From assembly GCA_001579985.1 (NCBI GenBank), contig LRSR01001672.1, forward strand, positions 1 to 45,522: a stretch of DNA of 45,522 nucleotides, written 5' to 3'. This DNA comes from Hypsibius dujardini (taxonomy: Eukaryota; Tardigrada; Eutardigrada; Parachela; Hypsibiidae). Shown piece by piece: positions 9,713 to 19,050 of the stretch (positions within the stretch are counted from its first letter, which is position 1; the number at the start of each line of letters is the position of its first letter). A program made the translations under genes and the position numbers. The notes under the pieces were generated by a model that saw only the letters and a program-made list of their open reading frames with translations, ran no database searches and was not told the origin of the DNA.

Positions 9713-10559
9713 GTCAAACAATCAATCAATCAGTTGACCCAGCAATCAGTGAAATAAACAATCAATCAATCGATTAATTCCAATCAAGCGTAGTCTACCT
9801 CAAACACCACCACCCTCTCGTCCGACTCGTTCCCACTCTCGACGAGCCGACTGTTAGCCTCCAGGATCTCCGGGAATTCAGAATCCAACCACTTTCTGTA
9901 CGTTTACTCAAACAATGCATAAGCAGTACAGACCAGTCGGAACTCCCAACGGCAAAAAAGCTAAAACAAATCATCACCTCAGTTTGAAAAATTGATCGTT
10001 GTGTTTCTTGTAAAAGGATTCCCAGTGCTTCCCCGCGTTTAAAAGATAATCCCCTGTATAAGGAAAACAATCTAAACACAAGGCCAATTGGAAAAAAAAC
10101 AAATGATTTGATCAATCAATCAATCGACCAGTAGACATAAACCGGTAGATCAATAAGCAACTCATCAATCAATCAATGAATCGACCAGTAGACATAAGTC
10201 GGTAGATCAATAAGCAACTCATCAATCAATCAATGGATCGACCGATAGACATAAGTCGGTAAATCAATAAGCAACTCATCGATCAATCAACCGTAGCAAC
10301 TCACTGGAATCTTCTTCAGAAAGTGGTGTGGCCGAATTGAAGTTGACTTTCTCCACCGCAGCTTGCTTTTGCTCATCATTCCATTCTACATCATCCCTAG
10401 AAGGAGATCCAAGCAAAATAAGATGCGGCTGGCACAAGAAACAGTGTGGAGAGAGGTCCTCGGTTCTCACCAAGCATTCTTCTCGAACACTTTAGACACA
10501 TCGTCCAACGTCCTGTTCCGCACACGCTCCGTCCGCTTCAAATCTGTGAACTCATCCAT
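7630..10559 (-). CDS. METTL2: tRNA N3-methylcytidine methyltransferase, METTL2 type
   Basis: Ten exons on the minus strand: 10559-10471, 10396-10305, 10053-9978, 9895-9799, 9261-9212, 9145-9091, 9020-8878, 8645-8539, 8420-8355, 7772-7630; all phases join, 305 residues. METTL2 uses S-adenosylmethionine to make m3C32 in tRNA-Thr and tRNA-Arg. Seen: N-terminal VFEKNAWDDVEW, typical of METTL2/8 rather than METTL6; [21 protein letters not shown] motif ETGCGAGS (118-125); [47 protein letters not shown]; and the end MWIQCKF. Compared with human METTL2 (about 378) the insert before the SAM motif is missing. Exon 5 uses the acceptor TCTCACAG at 9262, not the AG 4 bp further on, to keep frame. The intron 8 donor GTCTGT is weak. 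Introns carry CTGC/CTGT and TTGA arrays. No mitochondrial presequence, so METTL8 is less likely. Confidence 0.93.
8040..8290 (+). repeat. CTGC/CTGT tetranucleotide array in METTL2 last intron
   Basis: Blocks of CTGC and CTGT with occasional CTAT and TTTT interruptions. Open frames across it (Cys-Leu-Ser-Val or Asp-Arg-Gln-Thr repeats) are artefacts of the repeat. Confidence 0.95.
8692..8850 (+). repeat. TTGATTGAATC minisatellite in METTL2 intron 7
   Basis: About six units of roughly 25 bp, each TTGATTGATTGAATC followed by a variable short spacer. Antisense to METTL2. Confidence 0.85.
9668..9780 (-). repeat. AATC array in METTL2 intron 4
   Basis: AATCAATCAATC run with decaying copies, which is TTGATTGATT in METTL2 sense orientation. 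It is preceded by AAATTAAATT repeats at about 9540-9590. Confidence 0.85.
10111..10283 (-). repeat. 57-bp minisatellite in METTL2 intron 2
   Basis: Three copies at a 57-bp step, each with CGACCAGTAGACATAA or a close variant, then GGTAGATCAATAAGCAACTC and an AATCAATCAAT run. Confidence 0.9.
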
Positions 10560-10928
10560 GGCCTCCGCTTAGCAATACTCCGATCAATCAGCAGCTGATG
10601 CAAATAAGAAATAAGATGGAACTGTTGCGTAAAATAAAAATAACACCAGCTACTCCAATTCCACATCAACTTTTTGAAACTCCACTTCCACTGGGCAGTA
10701 AATGATTCCAATTCCAGTAACTTCCAATTCCACTGTACATTACTTTCAGAGAATCGTTCAGATTCCCGCCGGTGCCAACGGGTTTGATAGCACCGGGTTT
10801 GACTTGCGAATCTTACAAAACCGAGCAAAATATCATTGTAGGCGAAAGGAATAATGAGCAGAAACTCAAAGAAAACGCTGTATGACCTAACAGATCACCC
10901 AGGAATCCTCAAGAATCAGTCCCCAGCC

Positions 10929-12353
10929 TCACACTACTTGGCTCTGTTTTCTCCTCGCAATACTATCCTGAACAGTTTTATCCTTGATCGATTTGCGCCA
11001 GTAAATATCAGCTGGACCGGATGGTTTCACGGCTTTCACAGCATCCCCAAGGTACTTCCGGAGGACTTCCGGTACGGTAATGACTCCGTTCGACTCTTGG
11101 CACTGCTCCATGATGGTAATGATCATCCGCGGTATCGCACATGCCGTTCCATTGACCGTGTGGACAAACGGCAGCTTCTCCGGGGCGTCAGTTGCCCCGT
11201 CCGACTCGCGGTATCGCATATTCAGCCGGGAGCTCTGGTAGTCGCGGCAGTTAGACGCGCTCGAGATCTCCCCGTACCGCCCAGTGCCCGGCATCCACGC
11301 CTCAATGTCGTACTTTTGGTGGGCGGACAGGCCGAGATCCTCCTTGGGCATGTCTAAAACTTGAGCGTGGAGTCCGAGGGCATTTACCAGGTCCCTCTGG
11401 ACGGACACGAAGTCAAGGAAGAGGGCGTGGCTTAATTCCGGCCGGCACAAACCGAACATCTCCACTTTGGTGAACTCATGCACGCGGTAGATGCCCGTGT
11501 TGATCTCCGACACTTCCGCGCGGTAGCATCGGCTCACCGCCGACAGCCGGATCGGCAGGCTGGATGCGGGGAGGATTTTGTTGCGGTGGAGAGCGGCAAG
11601 CGCCATTTCCGAAGTACCTGTTTGGAAAAGAAAAAGGATGAAATAGGAAATGCTTCAGAAATCCTCGTACAAAACAGTCTCTTGATATCTCAGATCATAT
11701 TTTCTTTTGGGGTTAAAATAAAAAGATCTTTTTAGCGAACTAATCAATCAAGTATGGCATCCTTCGAACCTTTCAACGAAATCCAAGTAAGCTTGATGAT
11801 AACTTGATGGATTGATTGATTGATTATCACGCACAAAAAAATCAAGCACGTCAATCAAGTCAATCAATCTATCACGGGCATTCTATTTCGTAATCTTGCA
11901 CAAAAATCAATTTCTTCCTTTCTTAGCCCCACAACGTAGTTTTCCCTCGCTATATTAAAAAACAACAACATTAAGAAACAACCACAACATTTTTTTCTCA
12001 CCAGACAAAGCGAATTTCCCATGTTGTTTCTCCTCCAAATTATACACCAGCGTATTCCGATTCCCTGTCTCTTCCCGTGCCATTCCGCAGCCCTGCAGAA
12101 TTTCCGGACTGATCAGATCCGGCACGGAGACAAACTCGAAGCCCCGCAACTTGAGAAAATCGGTGGTGAAGGCCAGTAGAGCCCGCTCGAGCTGGGCGAG
12201 GAAGCCGCTGAAATAATAAGCGCGTTCGGTGGATAATTTGGTCAATTTGGTGGTGCGCAATCCGTTATAGCCCGCAGCCAGCTGGTCGATCGACTTGGGA
12301 GTAAAGCGGAGGGCTTGCTTTATGCCGAGAAGCTCAATGGTAGCAGCAGCCAT
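10929..12353 (-). CDS. SARS2: Seryl-tRNA synthetase, mitochondrial type, apparently lacking the N-terminal arm
   Basis: Two exons on the minus strand (12353-12002 and 11617-10929), 346 residues. It charges tRNA-Ser, and resembles mitochondrial more than cytosolic SerRS: EFTKVEMFGL, EAWMPGTGRYGEISSASNC and HTVNGTACAIPR. Class II features look intact: TSE serine-binding block (119-121), motif 2 Arg150 in CYRAE, motif 3 Arg281. The first ATG (AAAATGGCT) is followed by MAAATIELLG, the point where the catalytic domain begins in the family. The coiled-coil tRNA-binding arm, about 150 residues plus presequence in human SARS2 (518 residues), was not found in the 760 bp upstream. Either the protein is armless, or a distant or missed 5' exon exists; an acceptor-like CACGTTTTTGAG lies at 12369-12380 just before the ATG. 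Insect SLIMP is another truncated paralogue to consider, but here the catalytic residues remain. Confidence 0.85.
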
Positions 12354-12507
12354 TTTGGAACAGTAGAACTCAAAAACGTGAGGTGAGGAATGAGGAATGA
12401 GGATGACAAAATCATCTGTTGATTTGTAGTAGTATGATGAATCAACCAATCAATCATCAAATGAAATGAATGATAGCGAACGCGATGCTGGCATTGTTCG
12501 TGAGAGT

Positions 12508-12603
12508 GAACATTTTGTTCCCAAGGCGAACATTCTGTTCTCCGCAACCGAACATTCGTTCTCCACGGCGGAACATTTATTTCTCAAAGCGAACATTTTA
12601 TTC
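12508..12603. promoter_or_regulatory. Five 13-bp palindromes spaced about 21 bp, upstream of SARS2
   Basis: GAACATTTTGTTC (12508), GAACATTCTGTTC (12528), GAACATTCGTTC (12550), GAACATTTATTTC (12571) and GAACATTTTATTC (12591). Steps are 20, 22, 21 and 20 bp, about two helical turns, while the spacers between palindromes differ. The first two match the steroid-receptor-type palindrome GAACAnnnTGTTC; GAA/TTC blocks also recall heat-shock elements, though the spacing of the standard element is not met. The last two read AATAAA on the minus strand. Function is inferred only from the pattern. Confidence 0.5.
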
Positions 12604-12766
12604 TTCGGGGAAGCTTTTTATTCTGTCATTCTTTCTGGTTCGAATAAGTACCAATAATCACTCACTCGTCCTTCCTCGGCTGTTTTAAGCTCGTTAAAGT
12701 TAATAATTACTACTGAAGCAGAATCACACAAATTCAAATTCAAATTGTAAATCCGAGATGAGTCAA

Positions 12767-12880
12767 GATTTATTTCCGTGTCTCCCTGCAGGTGGCGGAA
12801 GAGTGCTTACTGACGACCAGGCCGATTTATTCCCGTGTCTCCCTGCAGGTGGCGGAAGAGTGCTTACTGACGACCAGGCC
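12767..12880 (-). repeat. 57-bp perfect tandem duplication carrying AATAAA
   Basis: Two copies (12767-12823, 12824-12880) differing at one base near the start (ATTTC versus ATTCC). Each begins GATTTATT, AATAAA on the CPSF4 strand, and contains CTGCAGGTGGCGGAAGAG. Confidence 0.95.
12826..12831 (-). terminator. Poly(A) signal AATAAA for CPSF4, duplicated at 12769-12774
   Basis: TTTATT on the plus strand is AATAAA in the CPSF4 transcript, 284 nt past its stop. The second copy follows 57 nt further downstream. Weaker AATAAA hexamers occur again at 12597-12602 and 12577-12582. Confidence 0.6.
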
Positions 12881-13114
12881 GATCATTGTTCTCCAATTGA
12901 AATAGTAGCAGAACAAGGAAAGATGTAAAAAACAGAAGAACTTCAATAGAAAGGCAGGATCTTATTTTGAAACAGTAACGCAGAATTACTCTTTTCAACT
13001 ATCAACCATAGAACGACAATGGCATTCTGAGACCATATAAAATGTATTTACATTACATCGCGCAGCGGATGAGTCTACCGAAGAACCCACGGAAGAGACA
13101 TTGGAAAGCTAATA

Positions 13115-13585
13115 TTAGCGCCACTGTCCGGCGGCCTGAGAGACGGTGCTGCTGATGCCGGAACCGCCAGTCTTCTGCGGACAGCGAGCCGAGATGTGGC
13201 CCATCTGGTTGCAGTTGTAGCACTTGATGTCGGACGGCAGGCGATACGGTCCGGTCAATCGGGAAGGCGCCGTAAAGCTGGCGACAGGGCGTCTGTCAGC
13301 CTCGGTAACAGAGCGTGTAACGCCATCGCCTCCTCCGGGGCCTGTAGGACAGGCGATGGCTTTATGACCCGGTTCACCGCACGACCGGCAGATGAGGTTG
13401 GACCGGCGTTGAGCTATCTTTTCATCAGGCGGAGGAATCTCGAATCTGGCGCTAAAAAGGGCAAAAAGTTACTAATAATATTGATTGAAAATAATCTTTC
13501 TGTTCATCTGCCTGCCTGCCTGCCTGCCTGCCTGTCTGTCTGTCTAACTGTCTGTCTGTCTGTCTGTCTATCGGTCTGTCTGTCG

Positions 13586-13636
<51 letters not shown>

Positions 13637-15008
13637 CGTCTGTCTGTCTAACTGTCTGTCTGTCTGTCTAACTGTCTGTCTGTCTGTCTGTGTGTCTGTG
13701 TGTGTGTCTGTGTGTGTGTCTGTGTGTCTGTCTGTGTCTGTCTGTCTGTGTGTCTGTGTGTGTGTCTGTGTGTGTGTCTGTGTGTGTGTCTGTGTGTTTG
13801 TCTGTGTGTCTGTGTGTCTGTCTGTTTGTCTGTCTGTGTGTCTTGTCTTACTGAGCAAATTTGCAGTTTGGTCCGTCCGGACAAAATCCGAATAAGTAGA
13901 GCCGGCACATATTCCGTTCGGTGTGTCTGTGCTTGCAGTTCTCTCCTGCAAACAAACCCATGCGTTCTGGTCAACATGGATAAGTCAAATCGCAGCAAAC
14001 TCGGAGACGTCAACTCACCATGCCGGCAAAATCCCCGGGTGAACCATGCACAGTCCTTGATCTTGTCTTCCGGTTTGATGTGCAGGAACGGGCAGTCTCG
14101 ATTACTGCAGGAATCTGAATACACATACATAAATCCATCCCATGATGCTATCTCAGAGCTAAGCTCGTATCGCGCGCCGGTAAATGGGTCAGTCTACTTA
14201 CTGAATTTCTGAAAATAAAGAGGAATAGCGGTGAATATTTTGACATTAAAATCACGTCGAAGTGCAGCAGAAGCGGTGAAACTTACTGAGAAAAAGTAGC
14301 ACTCTGGCATTTTCGACCTGCAAAAAAATGCCCGGTCACTTACATTAACGATGACATTAATCTGGACTTGATTTAAAATACCGGAAACAGATCGATATTA
14401 TATATAAAATAAAATACAGCCAATCAAACAATCAAGAACTGCGCCGAAACAAAACATGACAGGCAATTCGACTGACCAGCTGTTTTTTAGTCAAGCAGTC
14501 AATCAAGCTAATAAAATGCAGCTATAGACAAAAGTCGACAATCAATCAAGCCATCGAAGCTAATTGGAGACAAATTCAACTCACATGTCATATTCGTGGA
14601 GGAATTCACAGTTATCACCCTTCTTGCACAAGCCCCGCAGCCAATGTTTGCAAACTGTAGTCCGATCACCTCGAACATGGCGATAGGGACAGAAAGAGCC
14701 TTTTCCGCAGGAACTCTCCACGTAAAATTCACAAACTGGTGATTGAGATTCTGTCAATAACGCGAGAGCAAATCAATCAATCAAGCACCTGGGACAACAC
14801 TGAGATTATGTCAAAAAAGCGAGGGCGAATCAATCAATCAAGCACCCGGGATAAAACAATTATGTCCCACGACACTGTTATCAATGCATCCGCAGCGGGA
14901 CTTACTGTCGAGGCCGGAGAAGCGAGTCATCTTCACACCGACCTGCCGGGCGAGAGCGGCTTCCATGTCGAAAGTCTGATTGACGGGAGCTATAATGTCC
15001 TGGAACAT
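13115..15008 (-). CDS. CPSF4: Cleavage and polyadenylation specificity factor 30 kDa subunit
   Basis: Seven exons on the minus strand: 15008-14906, 14750-14585, 14317-14287, 14208-14202 (only 7 nt), 14114-14019, 13945-13852 and 13451-13115; 277 residues (human 269). CPSF30 binds the AAUAAA signal in the nuclear CPSF complex. Seen: MFQDIIAPV start, [11 protein letters not shown] joined across intron 1, five CCCH fingers ([95 protein letters not shown]), then two CCHC knuckles ([28 protein letters not shown]). Two knuckles are as reported for Drosophila; vertebrates have one. Without the microexon, finger 3 loses its frame. The start at 15008 matches the family N-terminus. An open frame continues 22 codons upstream to another ATG at 15074. 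Confidence 0.96.
13500..13850 (+). repeat. CTGT then GTGT/CTGTGTGT array in CPSF4 last intron
   Basis: A CTGC block (13508-13534), a CTGT block (to about 13685) and a TGTGTGTCTG block (to about 13850). It ends within a few bases of the exon 6 donor at 13851. In transcript sense it is ACAG/ACAC-rich. Confidence 0.95.
14202..14208 (-). other. 7-nt microexon of CPSF4
   Basis: AAATTCA flanked by a strong acceptor (CTTTATTTTCAG) and donor (GTAAGTAG). It supplies K, F and the first base of N in SKFNSCSNRDC, matching human SKFGECSNKEC. Confidence 0.85.
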
Positions 15009-15569
15009 TTTGATGGTGGCAAAAAGGTTGAAGACGTCTTGGACAGTTTCCTCTTCCCGGCACTTGAACCCCATGAATCATCCCAGCCGAGAATGATTCC
15101 GAAACCACCTTTTTTACGATGAAGAAAAATTAAGGAGTTTTCTATAAAGACAACGCAATAATAATAAAATAGAAAAATAAAAACCGGCAAAAATTGTAAA
15201 CAAACTAAATGCGCATGTGCATTGCGCACGGCGCATTCAACTCACCATGCAAAGCGCATCTTGTGCACTGCACAATGCGACGCTTCGAATGATTGTTCGA
15301 TTGCCTACTTAAAGTTGCTTTGCAAAGAACCGTTTCGTTATGTGGCGAGCGCTGCTTTCAACACACGCCAGTGAAGGCGCTCTTTGCGGAACAACCCACG
15401 CCCTGAAAAGCGAACAAGAGAGGTCGTCTTCGTCATCACACGCACAAAATTCCGCCTCCTCACTTACCAACTTCCTCCTTCGCAGCGCACACGCTGACAT
15501 TATCGATCGGATTTCTCTTGGCTCCGTCCCTGAAATTATTTCCGCACACTCACACTCCACTCAAGCGGA
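15009..15569. promoter_or_regulatory. Divergent promoter region between CPSF4 and clathrin light chain
   Basis: 561 bp between start codons. A cluster at 15209-15285 carries ATGCGCATGTGCATTGCGCA, CGGCGCATTC, AAAGCGCATC and CAATGCGACGC. These resemble NRF-1 sites (TGCGCATGCGC), common in bidirectional housekeeping promoters. Open frames across 15340-15560 have no family resemblance. Confidence 0.5.
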
Positions 15570-16479
15570 ATGGATCCATTCGGTGATGAGGAGCACATCA
15601 ACGACGGCGACGACGCCTCCGACAAGGAAGAAGAGCAGGATCCCGCCGCGGCGTTCCTCGCGCAGGAGCGTGATCAGTTGGCAGGGCTTGACGACGAAGA
15701 ATTTGAAAAAGTCGATGCCAATGGCTTCCACGGAAGTGAGTTTGCTTTAAGCCTAATGGGGAATTAAAAATAGTCTGCAAGGTGATTTCTGCAGTTGATT
15801 GATTGATTAGAGCAACCATCCTCAACAAATTTTGTTCTTTCCGTAATTCAGGTGACACGCAGCTAAACGGCGGGATGAACGATGCGCAGGATTTTAACGG
15901 CGGCGATGGAATCGATTACTTCGCCAACGGACAGGGCGCCGGAAGTGAGCAGAACGGATATGGGAACCAAAATCAGGTAAGAAAAAAATGTGAAGAAGAA
16001 ATAGGAAATTTTTTTCCTTCACTTTTTTCCTGTGGTCCATGTTTTTCGAAATTTATGGTTGAATTTCTGTTTGAATTGAATTACCGTTGTTATCATGACG
16101 AACGAACTCAGAGCTTCTAATTTTATTTACAGACCTGGCTCGCAGGGTCATTTGTTAGGGTCTATGCTTGGTCGTCTGATTGATTGGTTGATTGATTGGT
16201 TGATTGTATCTTCTTGCCGATCGGCTGCGTTTTTTATGGATCGTGTTTCATTGGTTCGGTTTTGTTATTCCAATTCATATCCAGGAAGTCTCATCTGCTC
16301 TTCAAAATTTTCAGGCTAATGGGCAGTCAGCTTTCTATGAAGTGCCAAAGATTCGCCCATCAACACCGGAGAAGATTCGCAAGTGGAGGGAAGATCAGAA
16401 GGACCTCTTAGAGAAGAAAGGTAAGGGGCAGTGTGTGGCTGTGTGTCTGTCTGTCTGTCTGTCTGAGTGTCTGTCTGAG

Positions 16480-16512
<33 letters not shown>

Positions 16513-17113
16513 GCCTGTGTCTGCCTTTATGTCTGTCTAGACGTCTTGTCTGTCTGTTTGCTGTCTGTCTCTTGATCTGTGCCTGCTTGCCGGCGTTTTT
16601 CTTGAATTGATCAAATAACATTGCCGGTATTTTCCTTCGTCTAGATATCGAGGAGGATAAGAAGAAGCAGGAACTTCGTGCACAGGCTTTGCATGAACTT
16701 GAGGTAATCGGTCGAGAAAAACGTGACGTAAAGGTCTTGGTTGTCTGAAAACCCCTTCGATTGATTTTCGTTGCTTGATATTCGACCTCGCACGTATCTC
16801 GAGCAAGTCTTGCTCTCTCTCTCTCTCGGCCGTTTATTTGTGTCGCTTGAAGTGAGATATATTGAAGTCATAACCAGTGCTTCTCACATAGGAATGGTAC
16901 TCGCTGCAAGATGACACGATAAAAAAGTCCAAGAAGGGGAACCGCGACGCGGAGCGCGACTTTGTCCAGCAGCGCGACTCGGACAAACCAGGCGAGGAAT
17001 GGGAGCGCGTGGCGCGGATGTGCGACTTCAATCCCAAGTCCGCCAAGGGCACCAAAGACGTCTCCCGACTGCGTTCCATCATCCTCCAGCTGAAGCAGGA
17101 GAAGAACGCTTAA
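15570..17113 (+). CDS. CLTA: Clathrin light chain
   Basis: Five exons (15570-15735, 15852-15976, 16285-16420, 16645-16703, 16892-17113), 235 residues. It binds the clathrin heavy-chain hub and tunes coat assembly in endocytosis. Seen: acidic N-terminus with DPAAAFLAQERDQLAGL (24-40), matching the conserved DPAAAFLAQ block; a Gly/Asn-rich linker (56-97); the helical heavy-chain-binding segment IRKWREDQKDLLEKK and KKKQELRAQALHELEEWY; and the C-terminus GEEWERVARMCDFNPKS, VSRLRSIILQLKQE. Exon 3 could start at 16285 (ATATCCAG) or 30 bp later at 16315 (ATTTTCAG); both keep frame, so a 10-residue alternative is possible. Intron 3 has a CTGT array. Confidence 0.95.
16433..16575 (+). repeat. CTGT array in clathrin light chain intron 3
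   Basis: TGTGTGTCTGTCTG runs with GAGTGTCTGT and CTGCCTGTGTCTG variants, starting 13 bp after the donor. Confidence 0.9.
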
Positions 17114-17901
17114 ACGCTCTGCTGCTGCTGCGGGAAACTCCTCGGCAGTTGGACGCTTCTTTTTTTTATTTAATTTGGGGAGGGATTTCGCAGGCCGCCT
17201 TTTCCATCTCGGTGAAAGCCTCTTCTTCCACTTCACACATATCTACCTTAAAGTTTTGCATGTGTATTATTATATCGGATCAGCAGAAGTGGTACCTAGT
17301 TTCGCAATCGCTTGGACATTCTTAATTGATTTTCCTCTCTCTCCTCCTGTTTAATGTGTGTATGATTACTACATTCCCTCATTTATCACACATTTTATAG
17401 TAACGTTTTAATTTCAGTTTAATGTGTGTTGCTTCACTGGGATGTTTGACGAAAATAATACGGATGAGGTTGCACTTCTTACTTGTCTGTCTGTCTGTCT
17501 GTCTGTCTGCCTGCCTGCCTGTCTGCCTGCCTGTCTGCCTGCCTGCCTGTCGGTCTATCTGTCTGTCTGTCCGCCTGTCTGTCTGTCTGTTTGTCTGTTT
17601 GTCTGTCTATCTACCTGCCTGCGTGCCTGCCTGTCTTGACATATATATCCCCTGGTCTTATGCCTGCCTGTTCCTGTCCGAATTGTAGAGTACATTTATT
17701 TTATGAAGACTTCGATGACCCGCTTCTCGATTGTCATAGTGCAGACATGTCTGAATTGCATTGCCTAGACATTCAGCATACGACAGCCTCTGACCGACTG
17801 ATATATCATTGACCACTGGTTGCCAGAGATCCGGTGTGCCTTGGTCTGCCTGAAAAAAACCATTCCTAAAAATTCTGCAATAACTCATCCACAATGTTAC
17901 C
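17114..17901. other. Spacer between clathrin light chain and SH3BP5, with CTGT/CTGC array
   Basis: Holds the CLTA 3' untranslated region and the SH3BP5 5' region. A CTGT/CTGC array spans about 17482-17636. CT-rich and T-rich stretches surround it. No exon is supported, though an untranslated 5' exon of SH3BP5 could be here. Confidence 0.5.
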
Positions 17902-18735
17902 ATGGCTAAGGAAATCTGCACTAATTTTCAAGGAGACCAAATCGACAAACAAGACGACAGTACCATTCCCACCATCAGTAGCGTAGACGCTGAAACAGCC
18001 GGTGAAAGTCAACCTGGCCCCATTGGTGCAACCAACCATCATCCCGAATTAATTCTATACCAAAAGCTCGAGTCCTTATCAGAAAATATCAATACCGTTC
18101 AGGAACAAGACGGTAATGTCGATTCCGTCCAGATTCCCTTCAACAGCCGGTCGTCCGGCGAGCTCTTCGACCCCCGCGTCGAGGAACGCATCATCATGCT
18201 CAGCGACGCGGCGACCATGTTGAACCACCTGCAGAGCGAGATGCATGCCTTCAAGCTCCACACGCAGAACACTGAGACGTGCGTGGCCAGCAACATCGAG
18301 AGCTTCGGCCGCGGTCTCGGCGCCTGCGTCCAAAAGTCCGCGCCGTATTACGAGATGCTGGAACGGCTCCGGTTAGCGGAGGCGGGACTCCATCAGGCGG
18401 CGTTTGAGTACGTTCGCGCGCAGTCGAAGCTGAAGTTCAGTAAGGAGAAGATGAATCGGCTGGAGGAGGGTTTGATCCGGTTGGGCGCGACGGAGGATGT
18501 GAATGTGATGCTGACGTTGAACGCGGTGACAGGGCAGTATGTGGAGAACCAACAGGACGCGGCTCGGACACGGAAGGAGCACTCTCGTGTGTCCGAGGAG
18601 TATGTGGCCATTTCGGAGGTCGTTACCAGGTTGGCGACACCTTTTTAGTCTAGCGAATTTGTTTGTCTGTCTGTCTGCTTGTCTGTCTGTCTGTCTGTCT
18701 GTGTCTGTCTGTCTGTCTGTCTGCGTGTAGCTCTG

Positions 18736-18768
<33 letters not shown>

Positions 18769-19036
18769 GACTGTCTTAGAAAACTGTATTTGATTATACA
18801 GATTAAAGACCTATTGGAAGGCCGATATTGAAAAATCCCGGCCGTATTACGACTTCCGGCATCGGATGAAGTGCGTGTTGGAGGAGGATCGACTGCATAT
18901 GATGCAGCTGGAGGCGGCTATCACGCATGCGAAGGAGATGCACGAGAAAGCGTCGCGGGAGCTGGAAGAGATCAGCCAGCAGATTCACGACCGACGGTTG
19001 CTAGCGCGAGCGAAAACATCCGGAGATTGTACTTGA
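17902..19036 (+). CDS. SH3BP5: SH3BP5/REI-1-type Rab11 guanine nucleotide exchange factor
   Basis: Two exons (17902-18629, 18802-19036), 320 residues. SH3BP5 and worm REI-1 are coiled-coil GEFs for Rab11 on recycling endosomes and Golgi. Seen: a divergent, disordered N-terminus (1-85), then long coiled coils: ERIIMLSDAATMLNHLQ, CVQKSAPYYE (human IEKARPYYE), LRLAEAGLHQAAFEYVRAQ, REHSRV-like KEHSRVSEEY, and after the intron DIEKSRPYYDFRHR (human GKSRPYFELK), VLEEDRLHMMQLEAAI and LEEISQQIHDRR. It lacks the long C-terminal tail of the human protein (455 residues) and ends 13 residues after IHDRR, as in shorter invertebrate forms. An out-of-frame ATG 8 bp upstream (17894) opens a short overlapping frame that could lower translation. 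Confidence 0.88.
18660..18777 (+). repeat. CTGT array in SH3BP5 intron
   Basis: CTGTCTGTCTG tract filling most of the 172-nt intron. Confidence 0.9.
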
Positions 19037-19044
19037 TTTTCATC

Positions 19045-19050
19045 AATAAA
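19045..19050 (+). terminator. Poly(A) signal AATAAA for SH3BP5
   Basis: AATAAA begins 9 nt after the SH3BP5 stop codon, implying a very short 3' untranslated region. This fits the 171-bp gap to the convergent EFR3 stop. Confidence 0.6.

Larger units (their letters stand above)
12354..13114. other. Spacer between SARS2 and CPSF4 (CPSF4 3' region and SARS2 promoter)
   Basis: Both genes read leftward, so this region holds the CPSF4 3' untranslated region and the SARS2 promoter. It contains a tandem duplication with two poly(A) signals (12767-12880) and an array of five spaced palindromes (12508-12603). No exon encoding a SerRS coiled coil was recognised on the minus strand. Confidence 0.6.

Noticed and set aside
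10854-11357. 167-codon plus-strand frame opposite SARS2
   Set aside because: Antisense shadow of SARS2 exon 2, which has clear class II synthetase motifs.
12640-12660. GGTTCGAATAAG resembling a tRNA B box
   Set aside because: No matching A box or cloverleaf could be drawn within 100 bp.
15340-15750. 136-codon plus-strand frame overlapping the clathrin light chain start
   Set aside because: It runs out of frame through exon 1 of a confident gene and its upstream part is promoter sequence without family resemblance.
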